DNA of 64,000 nucleotides from RUG13091 sp045113315 (GTDB taxonomy: Bacteria > Bacillota_I > Bacilli_A > RFN20 > CAG-826), in the NCBI GenBank assembly GCA_045113315.1, contig JBGUIX010000005.1, positions 1 through 64,000 of the forward strand. Direction: 5' to 3'. The position numbers and the translations under genes were made by a program. This document shows, one piece after another, positions 25,864 to 35,118 of this stretch. Numbering within the stretch: the first letter of the stretch is position 1; each line of letters opens with the position of its first letter. Below the pieces are notes generated by a model. The model worked only from the letters and a program-made list of their open reading frames with translations, ran no database searches and was not told the DNA's origin.

Positions 25864-26382
25864 TTAATCAAAATTAATGTTAACACCAGAATCAGAGTCA
25901 TCATCTTCATCTAAATCTTCGTAAAGATCGCGTTTTTGCGTGCTTTTTTGAGGAATTTCCTCTTTTATTTCCTCTTTACGATTGATATTAATGGACACTT
26001 CTGGTTGATATTCTGGTTCAGGTTCAATCATGTTTTCTTCTATTTTTTCTTCAACCTTTTCATCGTTAGGTTTTAGATATTCAGGTACATAAAATGGATC
26101 CGTAGATGTGGCGGTGTCATTAGAGGGATAGCCTAATGGATCTGCCGCTAACGACATTGGTTGAGCACTTGGTTTTCCGCCAAGTCTTTTTTTAGCTTCG
26201 ATATCTTCTGGCAAATCTTCATATAAACTTCTACCGGAAAAGAATAAAACCAAACCTTTTATCGCTAAATAAATGAATATGAAAATGGCCACAACAGCAT
26301 AAATGGCCAAAGCGACCAAAAGAAGTGGTAATACAAAGATGTATAAAATGCCTCTTCCAATGTTTTTAAATAGCGTAATCAT
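25864..26382 (-). CDS. Small membrane protein with long acidic tail
   Basis: The 172-residue protein has one long or two short membrane segments in its first ~50 residues. A hydrophilic Glu/Asp/Pro-rich tail of about 120 residues follows and is probably disordered and cytoplasmic. The tail ends in a run of acidic residues (YEDLDEDDDSDSG). An internal YEDLPEDIEAKKR resembles the later YEDLDEDD, suggesting a short duplicated linear motif. The function is unknown; it lies between two other membrane-protein genes in one operon. Confidence 0.72.
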   Translation of the reverse strand: MITLFKNIGRGILYIFVLPLLLVALAIYAVVAIFIFIYLAIKGLVLFFSGRSLYEDLPEDIEAKKRLGGKPSAQPMSLAADPLGYPSNDTATSTDPFYVPEYLKPNDEKVEEKIEENMIEPEPEYQPEVSININRKEEIKEEIPQKSTQKRDLYEDLDEDDDSDSGVNINFD

Positions 26383-26386
26383 AAGT

Positions 26387-27298
26387 CTATTTTATTGTAG
26401 CTATATTCTTTTGTTTAAACAAATAATTATTGATAAAAACAATAATTGAGACGATAAAGAAATAAATATTTATAAATACTAAACCTAGAGGTTCTTTGAC
26501 TAATGGATAACAAATTGCAAACAGGAATAAAGCTAAGATAAAACCTCCCACTAAGCTTGCATAAATCCATGGTTTATTAGCTTTAATTAGATAGATTAAA
26601 GAATAAATTGCTAATAGCAATGCGAATAGCATAAATAGATATGAAAGTGGTCCATAGATAAAGATGAATATAATCGATAAAACGATAGTGCTGTTCAAAC
26701 AGATAAATAATGACAATGGTAAGTTCTTTGGTTCGTTGAGTTCATAACCAAATTTTGGTAATTCATCAGCAATTATAAAATAGGCAATGATTTCTTGTCC
26801 CAATGCGATAAAGAATATAAAGCATGGAACCACATAACTTAAGTATTTGAAATCTAGTATTCCAAACGCGGAGGCAAAAACTTCGACAATATCTCTTCCG
26901 GTCATGAATTTTATTAATGGCATACTGGCATATGTAAAACCGATTTGAATAATAGTGGTACTTATTATGATCCAAAAAGATGGAACTTTATATTGAACTA
27001 GTAGGCCAAAAACAAATCCAGTAATTATTGATGGAATAACGTAAAAGATAGTGTCATCTATTTTCCAAATAGTGCATATCAAACATAACCCTATTGTGGC
27101 CACTGCATAGATTGGAAAATAAATCTTTTTGCAGTGTAAAGTAACAAGCACTGATGTTAGAGGCAAAATAAAAACTATTAGAAATACTAAAACAGGAACT
27201 AAGGTTGTAAGAACCACAAAGACAACATTTATCGCTGCCATCATCGCCATAAAAGTGATGTTTTGAACTAGTGATTCTCTCGGTTTTTTAAATTCCAT
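26387..27298 (-). CDS. Multi-pass membrane protein (DUF2232 or ECF-S-like)
   Basis: The 303-residue protein has about eight hydrophobic segments. The early NITFMAMMAAINVVFVVL segment recalls ECF substrate-binding subunits and the YybS/DUF2232 family, but no ligand motif was seen. It is the first gene of the three-gene minus-strand unit. There is no clear ribosome site before the ATG at 27298. The call is based on topology only. Confidence 0.65.
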   Translation of the reverse strand: MEFKKPRESLVQNITFMAMMAAINVVFVVLTTLVPVLVFLIVFILPLTSVLVTLHCKKIYFPIYAVATIGLCLICTIWKIDDTIFYVIPSIITGFVFGLLVQYKVPSFWIIISTTIIQIGFTYASMPLIKFMTGRDIVEVFASAFGILDFKYLSYVVPCFIFFIALGQEIIAYFIIADELPKFGYELNEPKNLPLSLFICLNSTIVLSIIFIFIYGPLSYLFMLFALLLAIYSLIYLIKANKPWIYASLVGGFILALFLFAICYPLVKEPLGLVFINIYFFIVSIIVFINNYLFKQKNIATIK

Positions 27299-27377
27299 AT
27301 AAAAAAGTTTAACATTTTCTCATTATTTTAGGAAAAATTTTAACAAATGAGGGTAGTTAATATATAGAGGAGGAATT

Positions 27378-27812
27378 ATGAGATTTATTGCATCTATTCT
27401 TATCACTTTATTCTTAACCGCATGCAATCCAAGCGCGACTTCTTTTAATTCCTCCTCTACCTCAAGTTATGATTATGCTCAAATGAATCATATTGAATGG
27501 GTTGATTTATTTCATCAACAAGAGTGTGATTACTTTACATATATCTATTCAGAAACATGTGGTTATTGTCATGAGATAAAAAATGAAATTTTATATTTTG
27601 CTAGTAATTATCAAAATCCGACTTATTTTGTAATTTACGATAAAGAAATACCTCTTATTGATGATAAAGAACAAGTTATTGATAAAGATAAAATTGAAGA
27701 TATAGGTATACTTGGAACACCGACTTTATTTCATGTTGTTAATCATAAAATTAATGAAAATATAGTAGGATCAAAAGATATAAAGAATTACATTACCAAA
27801 CTTCTGAAATAA
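27378..27812 (+). CDS. Thioredoxin-like lipoprotein
   Basis: The 144-residue protein begins with a lipoprotein signal and LTAC lipobox (Cys at 16), then a thioredoxin fold with the active-site motif CGYC (in SETCGYCHEIK) and a cis-proline loop (GTPTLFHV). It should act on the outer surface as a thiol-disulfide reductase or oxidase. It is preceded by an AGAGGAGG ribosome site. No quiescin/CcdA-type partner is adjacent. Confidence 0.85.
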   Translation: MRFIASILITLFLTACNPSATSFNSSSTSSYDYAQMNHIEWVDLFHQQECDYFTYIYSETCGYCHEIKNEILYFASNYQNPTYFVIYDKEIPLIDDKEQVIDKDKIEDIGILGTPTLFHVVNHKINENIVGSKDIKNYITKLLK

Positions 27813-27860
27813 TAAATTGAGAGGCTTCAAATATTATGTTATTATATTGCTAAGCAATAT

Positions 27861-30080
27861 ATGAATTACGAAAAAGATTTAAACGAAAAACAATATGAAG
27901 CCGTCACAACTTCCTTTCCAAACGTCAGAATTATTGCTGGGGCTGGAAGTGGAAAGACTCGTGTTTTAACTTATCGTATCGCTTATCTAATTTCAGAATT
28001 ACATGTTTTACCATGGAAAATATTAGCGATTACTTTCACTAATAAAGTCGCTAACGAAATGAAAAACAGAGTTATTAAAATGATTCCGGAATGTGAAAAA
28101 GATTTAACCATCAAAACCTTTCATTCATTTGCGGCTTTATTTTTAAGAAAAGAAATATATCAAATTGGTTTTCCAACAAGTTTCACCATTTTAGATGAAG
28201 AAGATCAAACTAAACTAGTGAAAGATATTGTTGCGGCGATGGGTTTTAAACGTGGCGACAAAATAGTGGGGAAAGCATTAAATTATATCGGCAATCAAAA
28301 ACTTCATGAACGTTACCCTGAAGATATCAATATCATCAAGGAATTATTTGAAGATGAAAAGTTGTGCTTAGAGATATATACCCGTTACGAAGAAGAAAAA
28401 ACCAAGCAAATGTCGCTTGATTTTGATGATTTATTATTAAAAACAATCTATATTTTAGAAAATTATCCAACCACAAGAATAAAGTGGCAAGAAAGAATTG
28501 ACCATATCTTAATTGATGAATTTCAGGACACAAACGATGTGGAATATAAGCTTGTTAAATTATTATCTAAACCATCTACTTGTCATTATGTAGTGGGAGA
28601 TCCAGATCAAACCATTTATACCTGGAGAGGGGCTAATCAAGATATTATCCTTAATTTAAATAAAGATTATTTGGATATGGAAACAATTATCCTCAATCGC
28701 AACTACCGTAGTACAGAAAAAATACTTGATAGTGCGAATAAACTAATTGCTTATAACAAACTGAGAGTTAAAAAAGATTTATATACGGAAAACGAAGAAG
28801 GTAAGCCAATTATAGTTCATCACGCTCCAAGTTCTAGAAGTGAAGCTGAATATGTCACTAGAGAAATAAATCGTTTAGTGCAAGTGGAAGGATATTCTTA
28901 TAAAGATATCGCTATCTTATATCGTTCTAACTATATCACTATGGATTTTGAAACCGCTTTAACTAAATCAAGGATTCCTTATAAGATTTTTGGTGGTACT
29001 AAATTCTATCAAAGAAGAGAAATTAAAGATGTTTTAGCGTATTTCCATTTAATTACAAATACGAAAGACGATATTTCTTTTGAAAGAATTATTAATGTAC
29101 CGAGAAGAGGCATCGGTGATACCACAATTAATATCATTAAAGAAGAAGCTAAGGCTAATAATATGAGCATGTATGATTATATCGCTACTTTAGATAATGA
29201 AACGACTCATTCTGATATACCAAGAAAAGCGCTTAATTCTTTAAAAATGATGATTACCGTTATTGAAAAAACTAGAGAAGAAATCAATAAGAATGAAGAA
29301 GTGTTTTCTAAATTATTAGAAGATATGATTTGGTCATTTGGATATAACGAATATCTTCTTAAAGAAGATGATGGCGATGAAAGAGTGGAAAACGTCAAAG
29401 CCTTATTCCAGGATATTAGACATTATTTACAAGCTAATCCAGAATCAACATTTGATGAATATTTACAAAACATCGCTTTATTATCAGCTCAAGATGAGTT
29501 GCTTGATGGCGAATATGTGACTTTAATGACTGTTCATACCGCTAAAGGACTTGAATACCCTGTCGTTTTTGTGGTCAGAATGAACGCTGGAGTTTTTCCA
29601 CATGTTAGATCATTCGCGGAGAATGGTTTTAAAGGTTTAGAAGAAGAAAGAAGACTAGCTTATGTCGCGATGACTAGAGCTAAGTCGTTACTTTACTTAA
29701 CATATGCTAGTGACTATTCATATGTATTAGGTGGTAATTTATTACCATCACAGTTCCTTAAGGAAAGTGGAAACGAAGTAGTGAAGAAAGAAGAATATAA
29801 TCCATTTCGTTCAAATAAAAGACAAACATCTTTCCATTTCGATGATGGACCTAACTTAAGTTTTGATTTAGACGCTCCTATTAAACAAGATTTTTCAACA
29901 CCTACAAATGATGTTGATGAATGGAAAGTTGGAGATATTTGTATACATAAGACCTTTGGAGAAGGAACGGTTATTTCTTTAGAAGGCGACGATATTATTA
30001 AAGTAAATTTTAAAGATCATGGTGTTAAAACCATTATGGGTAATCACCCATCTGTGAGCAAAGGAGGACATAAAGCATGA
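27861..30080 (+). CDS. pcrA: ATP-dependent DNA helicase PcrA/UvrD
   Basis: This superfamily 1A helicase of 739 residues unwinds DNA in repair and rolling-circle replication. Motif I (GAGSGKTRVLTYR) is near residue 27, motif II (DEFQDTN) near 218, motif III region GDPDQTIYTWRGA near 246, and motifs V/VI (TVHTAKGLEYPVV and AYVAMTRAK) near 558-612. The C-terminal Tudor-like PcrA domain (WKVGDICIHKTFGEGTVI) is present. A 7-bp palindrome (ATATTGC-TAA-GCAATAT, 27844-27860) abuts the start codon and no ribosome site is evident. The stop overlaps ligA (ATGA). Confidence 0.96.
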   Translation: MNYEKDLNEKQYEAVTTSFPNVRIIAGAGSGKTRVLTYRIAYLISELHVLPWKILAITFTNKVANEMKNRVIKMIPECEKDLTIKTFHSFAALFLRKEIYQIGFPTSFTILDEEDQTKLVKDIVAAMGFKRGDKIVGKALNYIGNQKLHERYPEDINIIKELFEDEKLCLEIYTRYEEEKTKQMSLDFDDLLLKTIYILENYPTTRIKWQERIDHILIDEFQDTNDVEYKLVKLLSKPSTCHYVVGDPDQTIYTWRGANQDIILNLNKDYLDMETIILNRNYRSTEKILDSANKLIAYNKLRVKKDLYTENEEGKPIIVHHAPSSRSEAEYVTREINRLVQVEGYSYKDIAILYRSNYITMDFETALTKSRIPYKIFGGTKFYQRREIKDVLAYFHLITNTKDDISFERIINVPRRGIGDTTINIIKEEAKANNMSMYDYIATLDNETTHSDIPRKALNSLKMMITVIEKTREEINKNEEVFSKLLEDMIWSFGYNEYLLKEDDGDERVENVKALFQDIRHYLQANPESTFDEYLQNIALLSAQDELLDGEYVTLMTVHTAKGLEYPVVFVVRMNAGVFPHVRSFAENGFKGLEEERRLAYVAMTRAKSLLYLTYASDYSYVLGGNLLPSQFLKESGNEVVKKEEYNPFRSNKRQTSFHFDDGPNLSFDLDAPIKQDFSTPTNDVDEWKVGDICIHKTFGEGTVISLEGDDIIKVNFKDHGVKTIMGNHPSVSKGGHKA

Positions 30081-32062
30081 GTCCAAAAGAAAGAGTAGAA
30101 GAAATCACTAAATTATTAGAGAAATATAACTACGAATATTATGTTTTAGATAATCCTTCTGTAAGCGATGCGGAATATGATCGTTTGATGCAAGAATTAA
30201 TCTCTTTAGAAAAAGAGCATCCTGAACTTCTTTCCCCTTTATCTCCATCACAAAGAGTGGGTGGACAAGTTCAAGATGAGTTTAAAAAAGTCACCCACCA
30301 AAGAATGATGCTATCTTTAGCGAATGCTTTTAACGAAGACGATTTATATGATTTTGATCGTAAAGTTAGAGAAGTTATAGGTGGGGATAAAGTGACCTAT
30401 ATGGCCGAGATGAAAATCGATGGCTTAGGAATGTCTCTTGTTTATAACAAGAAATTATTATATGCGGCGACTAGAGGTGATGGAACAGTCGGTGAAGATG
30501 TGACATCTAATGTCATCACTATTAAATCCATCCCTTCTCATATTAATTTAGAGGGAGATTTTGAAATTCGTGGTGAAGTATTTATGCCCAAAAAATCTCT
30601 TCTTAAATTAAATAAGGAAAGAGAAGAAAATGGTGAACCATTATTCGCTAATGCCAGAAATGCGGCTGCTGGTAGCGTGAGACAACTTGATAGTGCGATA
30701 GCGGCTAGTCGTGGACTTGATGCCTTCTGGTATTATTTTGTTAATGCCAAAGATTTTGGTATTAGATATCATAGCCAAGCTCTTAAAATGGCGGATGATT
30801 TAGGATTTAAAACTAATCCTGAAAGAAGACTTTGTAACGGCATTGATGAAGTCATTGATTACATCAAAGAATACACCATTAAAAGACCAGATTTACCATA
30901 TGACATTGATGGTATTGTCATTAAAGTGGATGATATGTCTTTATATGATAAATTAGGCTATACCGCGAAAACACCAAGATGGGCGATTGCTTATAAATTC
31001 CCACCTGAAGAAGTGATTACTAAATTAACGGACATTATCTTTACGGTTGGAAGAACTGGCAAGATTACTCCTAATGCAGTTTTAGAACCGGTTAGAGTGG
31101 CTGGTTCTACTGTTCAAAGAGCAACTTTACATAATGAAGATTTCATTAATGAAAAAGGATTAATGATTGGTGATTATGTGGTCTTAAGAAAAGCGGGAGA
31201 TGTTATTCCAGAAGTTGTTAGACCAGTCATTGAAAGAAGAGATGGAACACAAATTCCATTTCAAATGATCACTAATTGTCCAGAATGTGGATTCCCATTA
31301 ATTAGAAAAGATGCGATGCATTTCTGTGTTAATCCATCTTGCCCTGCTAAACAAATTGAAAGCATTATTCATTATGCTAGTAAAGATGCTATGGATATCG
31401 AAGGGATGGGCGAAAAAGTTGTCGAACAATTCTTTAACCAAGGTTTCTTTAGCAATATCGCTGAGATTTATAATCTCATGAATCATAGAGAAGAAATTAT
31501 TTCTCTTGATGGATGGCAATCTAAATCAATTGACAATTTAATTGAAGCTATCGATAAGAGTAAAAATAATTCTGTCGAAAGATTATTATTTGGTTTAGGC
31601 ATCAAAGAAGTAGGTGCGAAGATGGCCAAAACCTTATCACGCATTTATCAAAATTTAGATAATTTGATGCAGGCTAGTGAAGAAGAATTATTAACAATTC
31701 CTGATGTCGGTCCTGTCGTAGCCAGAAGTATTACCAATTGGTTTAAAGATCCAAAAAATCTTGAACTCATTGAAAAATTAAGAAACTTAAATGTTAATTT
31801 TAATTTCCTTGGTTCAACTTCTAAAGCTGCTAATTCATATTTCTCAGGTAAAACAGTTGTGTTAACTGGAACACTTGATTCTATGGGTAGAAAAGAAGCT
31901 ACGGAAATATTAGAAAACTTAGGAGCAAAGGTCACGGGCTCAGTGAGCAAAGCCACTGATGCAGTTGTGGCTGGCCATGACGCAGGTAGCAAATTAGATA
32001 AAGCCCAAGCGTTAGGCATATCCGTATTAAGCGAAAGCGAATTCTTGGAATTAATAAAATAA
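30077..32062 (+). CDS. ligA: NAD-dependent DNA ligase
   Basis: LigA seals nicks in replication and repair using NAD. The adenylated lysine is K113 in KIDGLGMS; the order is Ia domain, nucleotidyltransferase, OB fold (DYVVLRKAGDVIPEVV), four-Cys zinc finger (CPECG...CVNPSC), helix-hairpin-helix repeats and a C-terminal BRCT domain. The length of 661 residues is typical. It overlaps pcrA by 4 bases and both sit in one operon, as in many Bacillota. Confidence 0.97.
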   Translation: MSPKERVEEITKLLEKYNYEYYVLDNPSVSDAEYDRLMQELISLEKEHPELLSPLSPSQRVGGQVQDEFKKVTHQRMMLSLANAFNEDDLYDFDRKVREVIGGDKVTYMAEMKIDGLGMSLVYNKKLLYAATRGDGTVGEDVTSNVITIKSIPSHINLEGDFEIRGEVFMPKKSLLKLNKEREENGEPLFANARNAAAGSVRQLDSAIAASRGLDAFWYYFVNAKDFGIRYHSQALKMADDLGFKTNPERRLCNGIDEVIDYIKEYTIKRPDLPYDIDGIVIKVDDMSLYDKLGYTAKTPRWAIAYKFPPEEVITKLTDIIFTVGRTGKITPNAVLEPVRVAGSTVQRATLHNEDFINEKGLMIGDYVVLRKAGDVIPEVVRPVIERRDGTQIPFQMITNCPECGFPLIRKDAMHFCVNPSCPAKQIESIIHYASKDAMDIEGMGEKVVEQFFNQGFFSNIAEIYNLMNHREEIISLDGWQSKSIDNLIEAIDKSKNNSVERLLFGLGIKEVGAKMAKTLSRIYQNLDNLMQASEEELLTIPDVGPVVARSITNWFKDPKNLELIEKLRNLNVNFNFLGSTSKAANSYFSGKTVVLTGTLDSMGRKEATEILENLGAKVTGSVSKATDAVVAGHDAGSKLDKAQALGISVLSESEFLELIK

Positions 32063-32086
32063 AAAGGGCTTAGCCCTTTTCTTTTA
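32063..32086. terminator. Bidirectional terminator between ligA and tarJ
   Basis: AAAGGGC and GCCCTTT form a stem around TTA, with T-rich and A-rich flanks. It lies between the convergent genes. Confidence 0.82.
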
Positions 32087-33124
32087 CCATTTCATCAAGT
32101 TCTTACCGATGATAGTTTTATTATTTATATCTGCCTCATAACAATGATAGATATCGATAACTGATTTGATTTCAGTTTCGCTGATAACCATTGGTTTTAA
32201 TTTGTTTTGAACTTCTTTATCTTCTAATAATTTAGCGACAGTTTCAAAATCTCTTCTATCACTTCTAGTAACACCTTTTAAAGATAGTCCTTTTTCTAAA
32301 ACTAATCTGGTGTTAAGAGGCACTTTTTCTTCACTGACACCCATGAGGATTAAATCCGCACCGACAGTGGCCCAGTCAATCATCTTATTAATAGCGTCAG
32401 CGGAATATTTGCCGCCGACAATTTCAATCATCGTATCGTACTTGTCGTTTTTATACTCATCATATGTACGTGCTTCAACACCTTTAAACATTGCTAATTT
32501 ATTTTTATCGACACCATAGATAGTTAATTTAGTTTCAGGATGTAAAGCGGTAAAAGCGATATAGGTGATATAAGCTAAAATGCCATCTCCAAAGATCGCG
32601 ACATGATTAGTTTCTTTAAAATTAATTCTTCTTAAAGCCGCGACTGAAACTGATAATAATTCGCTAAAAACAGCAAGATTTGCAGGGATTTTGCTATCAT
32701 ATTTCACTAAAAGGTCAGGTTCAGCGGAATAGAATTGTTTTAAGAAACCATCGGTCGTGGAACTTCTAAAAGTGGAATGAATGGCATAGTTATTTCCTAG
32801 ATCTTCTCTAGCGCATCTTCTATTTTCAAAATCCTTTAAATATTTTTCTTCCACGGAATTTGGAATAAGAATCACTTTATCTCCAGGTTGATATTTTCCG
32901 GTTGGATCTTTAACGACATGGCCAACCGCTTCATGGATTGGGGCTAAAGGATATTTATGATTTAAAACATTTTGATCACGGTTACCTAAAAAATAACGGA
33001 TGTCCGCTTTACAGATAGCCATATAATCAACCTTAACTAAAGTATGATTAGAATCTATCTCAACATTAGAAATAAATTCTTCTAAGACTCCAGGAGATGT
33101 AACTTTATAAATTGTTTGAAACAT
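32084..33124 (-). CDS. tarJ: Ribulose-5-phosphate reductase (TarJ)
   Basis: TarJ is a medium-chain dehydrogenase that reduces ribulose-5-phosphate to ribitol-5-phosphate with NADPH. The 346-residue sequence shows the N-terminal KVDYMAICKADIRYFLG zinc-site segment, PLAPIHEAVGHVV and a Rossmann segment (HVAIFGDGILAYI). The assignment rests on these and on the directly upstream TarI gene with which it is coupled. The pair gives CDP-ribitol for wall teichoic acid or other ribitol-phosphate polymers. Confidence 0.9.
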   Translation of the reverse strand: MFQTIYKVTSPGVLEEFISNVEIDSNHTLVKVDYMAICKADIRYFLGNRDQNVLNHKYPLAPIHEAVGHVVKDPTGKYQPGDKVILIPNSVEEKYLKDFENRRCAREDLGNNYAIHSTFRSSTTDGFLKQFYSAEPDLLVKYDSKIPANLAVFSELLSVSVAALRRINFKETNHVAIFGDGILAYITYIAFTALHPETKLTIYGVDKNKLAMFKGVEARTYDEYKNDKYDTMIEIVGGKYSADAINKMIDWATVGADLILMGVSEEKVPLNTRLVLEKGLSLKGVTRSDRRDFETVAKLLEDKEVQNKLKPMVISETEIKSVIDIYHCYEADINNKTIIGKNLMKW

Positions 33125-33837
33125 TATAGAACCTCAGATTTACCAATCTTTAATAAAGCTTTAAGCATCATCAAATCATCAAAAGTGGTGATTTTGAAAT
33201 TAAGTTTATCGCCTTCCACTAAATGGACATCTTGACCGAGCATCAAAACTAATTTTGTATCATCAGTGACGTTAGGAATATTCTTATTTAAAACTGCTTC
33301 ATGAGCTTTTCTAATAATTCCTAATTTAAATGTCTGTGGGGTTTGGCCTTGATATAATTCACTTCTATTTGGAATATCGGTGATCTTTTCACCCTTTTCA
33401 CTATGAACAATTGTATCAGAAGCTTTGATAACGGTATCAACCGCACCGAATTCCTTACAGGCTTTAATATTTTCAGAAATAATCTTTTGGCTAATTAATG
33501 GTCTAGCGGAATCATGAATCACAACAATATCATCATCTTTAGCACCCGCTTCTATGACACCTTTAAGTCCGTTATAAACAGAGATTTGTCTAGTAGCTCC
33601 ACCAGCTACAACTGCTTTAACTTTGCCAAGGTCATATTGTTTACACATGACTTTTACGTCATCAATATATTCTTCATTTGTGGAAATGATAATCGCATCA
33701 ACTTCATCATTAATTTCAAAAGCTTCAATAGTGTGCACCATTAAAGGTTTGCCATAAATCGGTAAGAATTGTTTTGGTTTATCGGTATTGCCCATTCTTG
33801 AGCCAGTACCTGCGGCTAATATAAGTGCAAAGTTCAT
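33124..33837 (-). CDS. tarI: Ribitol-5-phosphate cytidylyltransferase (TarI)
   Basis: The 237-residue enzyme of the IspD/TarI family makes CDP-ribitol from CTP and ribitol-5-phosphate. The CTP-binding loop is ALILAAGTGSRMG with a Lys-Pro-Lys shortly after, and VIHDSARPL is the central motif. IspD would be an alternative, but coupling to TarJ favours TarI. An AGAGGAAA ribosome site precedes the ATG. The last base overlaps tarJ. Confidence 0.9.
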   Translation of the reverse strand: MNFALILAAGTGSRMGNTDKPKQFLPIYGKPLMVHTIEAFEINDEVDAIIISTNEEYIDDVKVMCKQYDLGKVKAVVAGGATRQISVYNGLKGVIEAGAKDDDIVVIHDSARPLISQKIISENIKACKEFGAVDTVIKASDTIVHSEKGEKITDIPNRSELYQGQTPQTFKLGIIRKAHEAVLNKNIPNVTDDTKLVLMLGQDVHLVEGDKLNFKITTFDDLMMLKALLKIGKSEVL

Positions 33838-33849
33838 ATCTATTTCCTC

Positions 33850-34701
33850 TTAAATTTTATGTTCCTTCATGTAAGATTTATAATCTTGTGTTAATGATAG
33901 ACCTTTATCGTAATGATGTCCAATTTGTTCTTCTTTAGGTGGAAGCTTTCTCCAATCACGATATAGGTAAGTTAGATAAGCATCATAATCTTTTGGAACA
34001 CTAGCTTCGATATCTTCAAATTTGATTTTAGTAAATTCATTAAATAATGATTTTGGCATTGCTTCTTTCTTAGCATTTGTGCCACATAAATTAGCCACTA
34101 AAACAGCTTTATCATATGGAACTTTTCTCATATATTTTTCACATCTTTTCCTACGATAATGAGCGATGTCAAATGGATAGAAAAGAATAGCTCCTATATT
34201 TATTAATAAATCTAGGAAGAATGTTCCTTTGTGGAATTTTCTAATTAGTTGTGGAACATAGCTTAAATAAACTTGTCTCCAAATAAATTTCACACGTTTT
34301 GCATATTTATCTCTTGGCTTATCATCTGTTAGTGACATGCCATCGATTGGAAAGATATCGATCCAAACACCATGATTAATACGATGTTTCCAGAAATAGG
34401 ATTCGATAAATGTGGTGGACGAATCTCTTAATTTAGCAAAGTTATAGCAATAACGTGGATCAGTTTTCCAAGTTTGAATGAAATAAGGGGTGCCGTTATA
34501 TTCATTTTGAAGTTCAAGATATTTATCGTAATCTTCTCTAGGCATACCAACATCAATGTCATCATCCCAAGGGATAAAACCTCCATGTCTAGCAGCGCCT
34601 AAACATGTTCCACCAACAAGAAAATATCTTAAGTGGTGTTTATCACAAACTCTAATAAAGGCTTTTAAGACTTCTAATTGCTTTTTTTGTAAGTCATTCA
34701 T
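33850..34701 (-). CDS. LicD family phosphotransferase
   Basis: LicD proteins transfer phosphorylated groups from CDP-activated donors to glycans. The 283-residue sequence has the hallmark LVGGTCLGAARHGGFIPWDD followed by DID, with metal ligands at 46-50. It is the first gene of the licD-tarI-tarJ operon, 12 bases before tarI. Because the neighbours make CDP-ribitol, and the related animal proteins fukutin and FKRP use CDP-ribitol, the likely donor here is CDP-ribitol over CDP-choline. That choice is inference; no LicC or choline kinase gene is in the window. Confidence 0.87.
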   Translation of the reverse strand: MNDLQKKQLEVLKAFIRVCDKHHLRYFLVGGTCLGAARHGGFIPWDDDIDVGMPREDYDKYLELQNEYNGTPYFIQTWKTDPRYCYNFAKLRDSSTTFIESYFWKHRINHGVWIDIFPIDGMSLTDDKPRDKYAKRVKFIWRQVYLSYVPQLIRKFHKGTFFLDLLINIGAILFYPFDIAHYRRKRCEKYMRKVPYDKAVLVANLCGTNAKKEAMPKSLFNEFTKIKFEDIEASVPKDYDAYLTYLYRDWRKLPPKEEQIGHHYDKGLSLTQDYKSYMKEHKI

Positions 34702-34821
34702 ACCTTAATATGTTAACAAAATTAATAATATTTTGTTGTAAAAAATTATTTACTTCATGTTTTTATATATAAAAAAATTCTATCGTGTTAAAATACTTAT
34801 CGGTCAAAAGGTCAAGAAGAT

Positions 34822-35118
34822 ATGAAACCTGTTAACAAAAGCGTGCTGAAAGAAGCCGCACAAAAATTAATGTTTGAAATGGATGAAAAGCAATATGACA
34901 CTCTACTTGAAGAGTTTCATACTATTTTGAGTCAATTAGAATTAATCGGAGAAATTCCGGGTGTTGATGATGTCGAACCGATGACATTTCCTTTCGATGT
35001 CACCAATTCTTTTTTAAGAGAAGATATTGTTGAAAAACCATTAGATAGAGATGTGGCATTAAAGAATGCTAGTGATGTTGTCGATGGTCAAATTCGTTTA
35101 CCAAAGGTGGTGGGATAA
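34822..35118 (+). CDS. gatC: Aspartyl/glutamyl-tRNA amidotransferase subunit C
   Basis: GatC stabilises the GatA-GatB contact in the transamidase that converts Glu-tRNA-Gln (or Asp-tRNA-Asn) to the amide form. The 98-residue protein contains the typical end VDGQIRLPKVVG and the VDDVEPMTFPFDV segment. It starts the gatCAB operon; its stop overlaps the gatA ATG. Confidence 0.93.
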   Translation: MKPVNKSVLKEAAQKLMFEMDEKQYDTLLEEFHTILSQLELIGEIPGVDDVEPMTFPFDVTNSFLREDIVEKPLDRDVALKNASDVVDGQIRLPKVVG

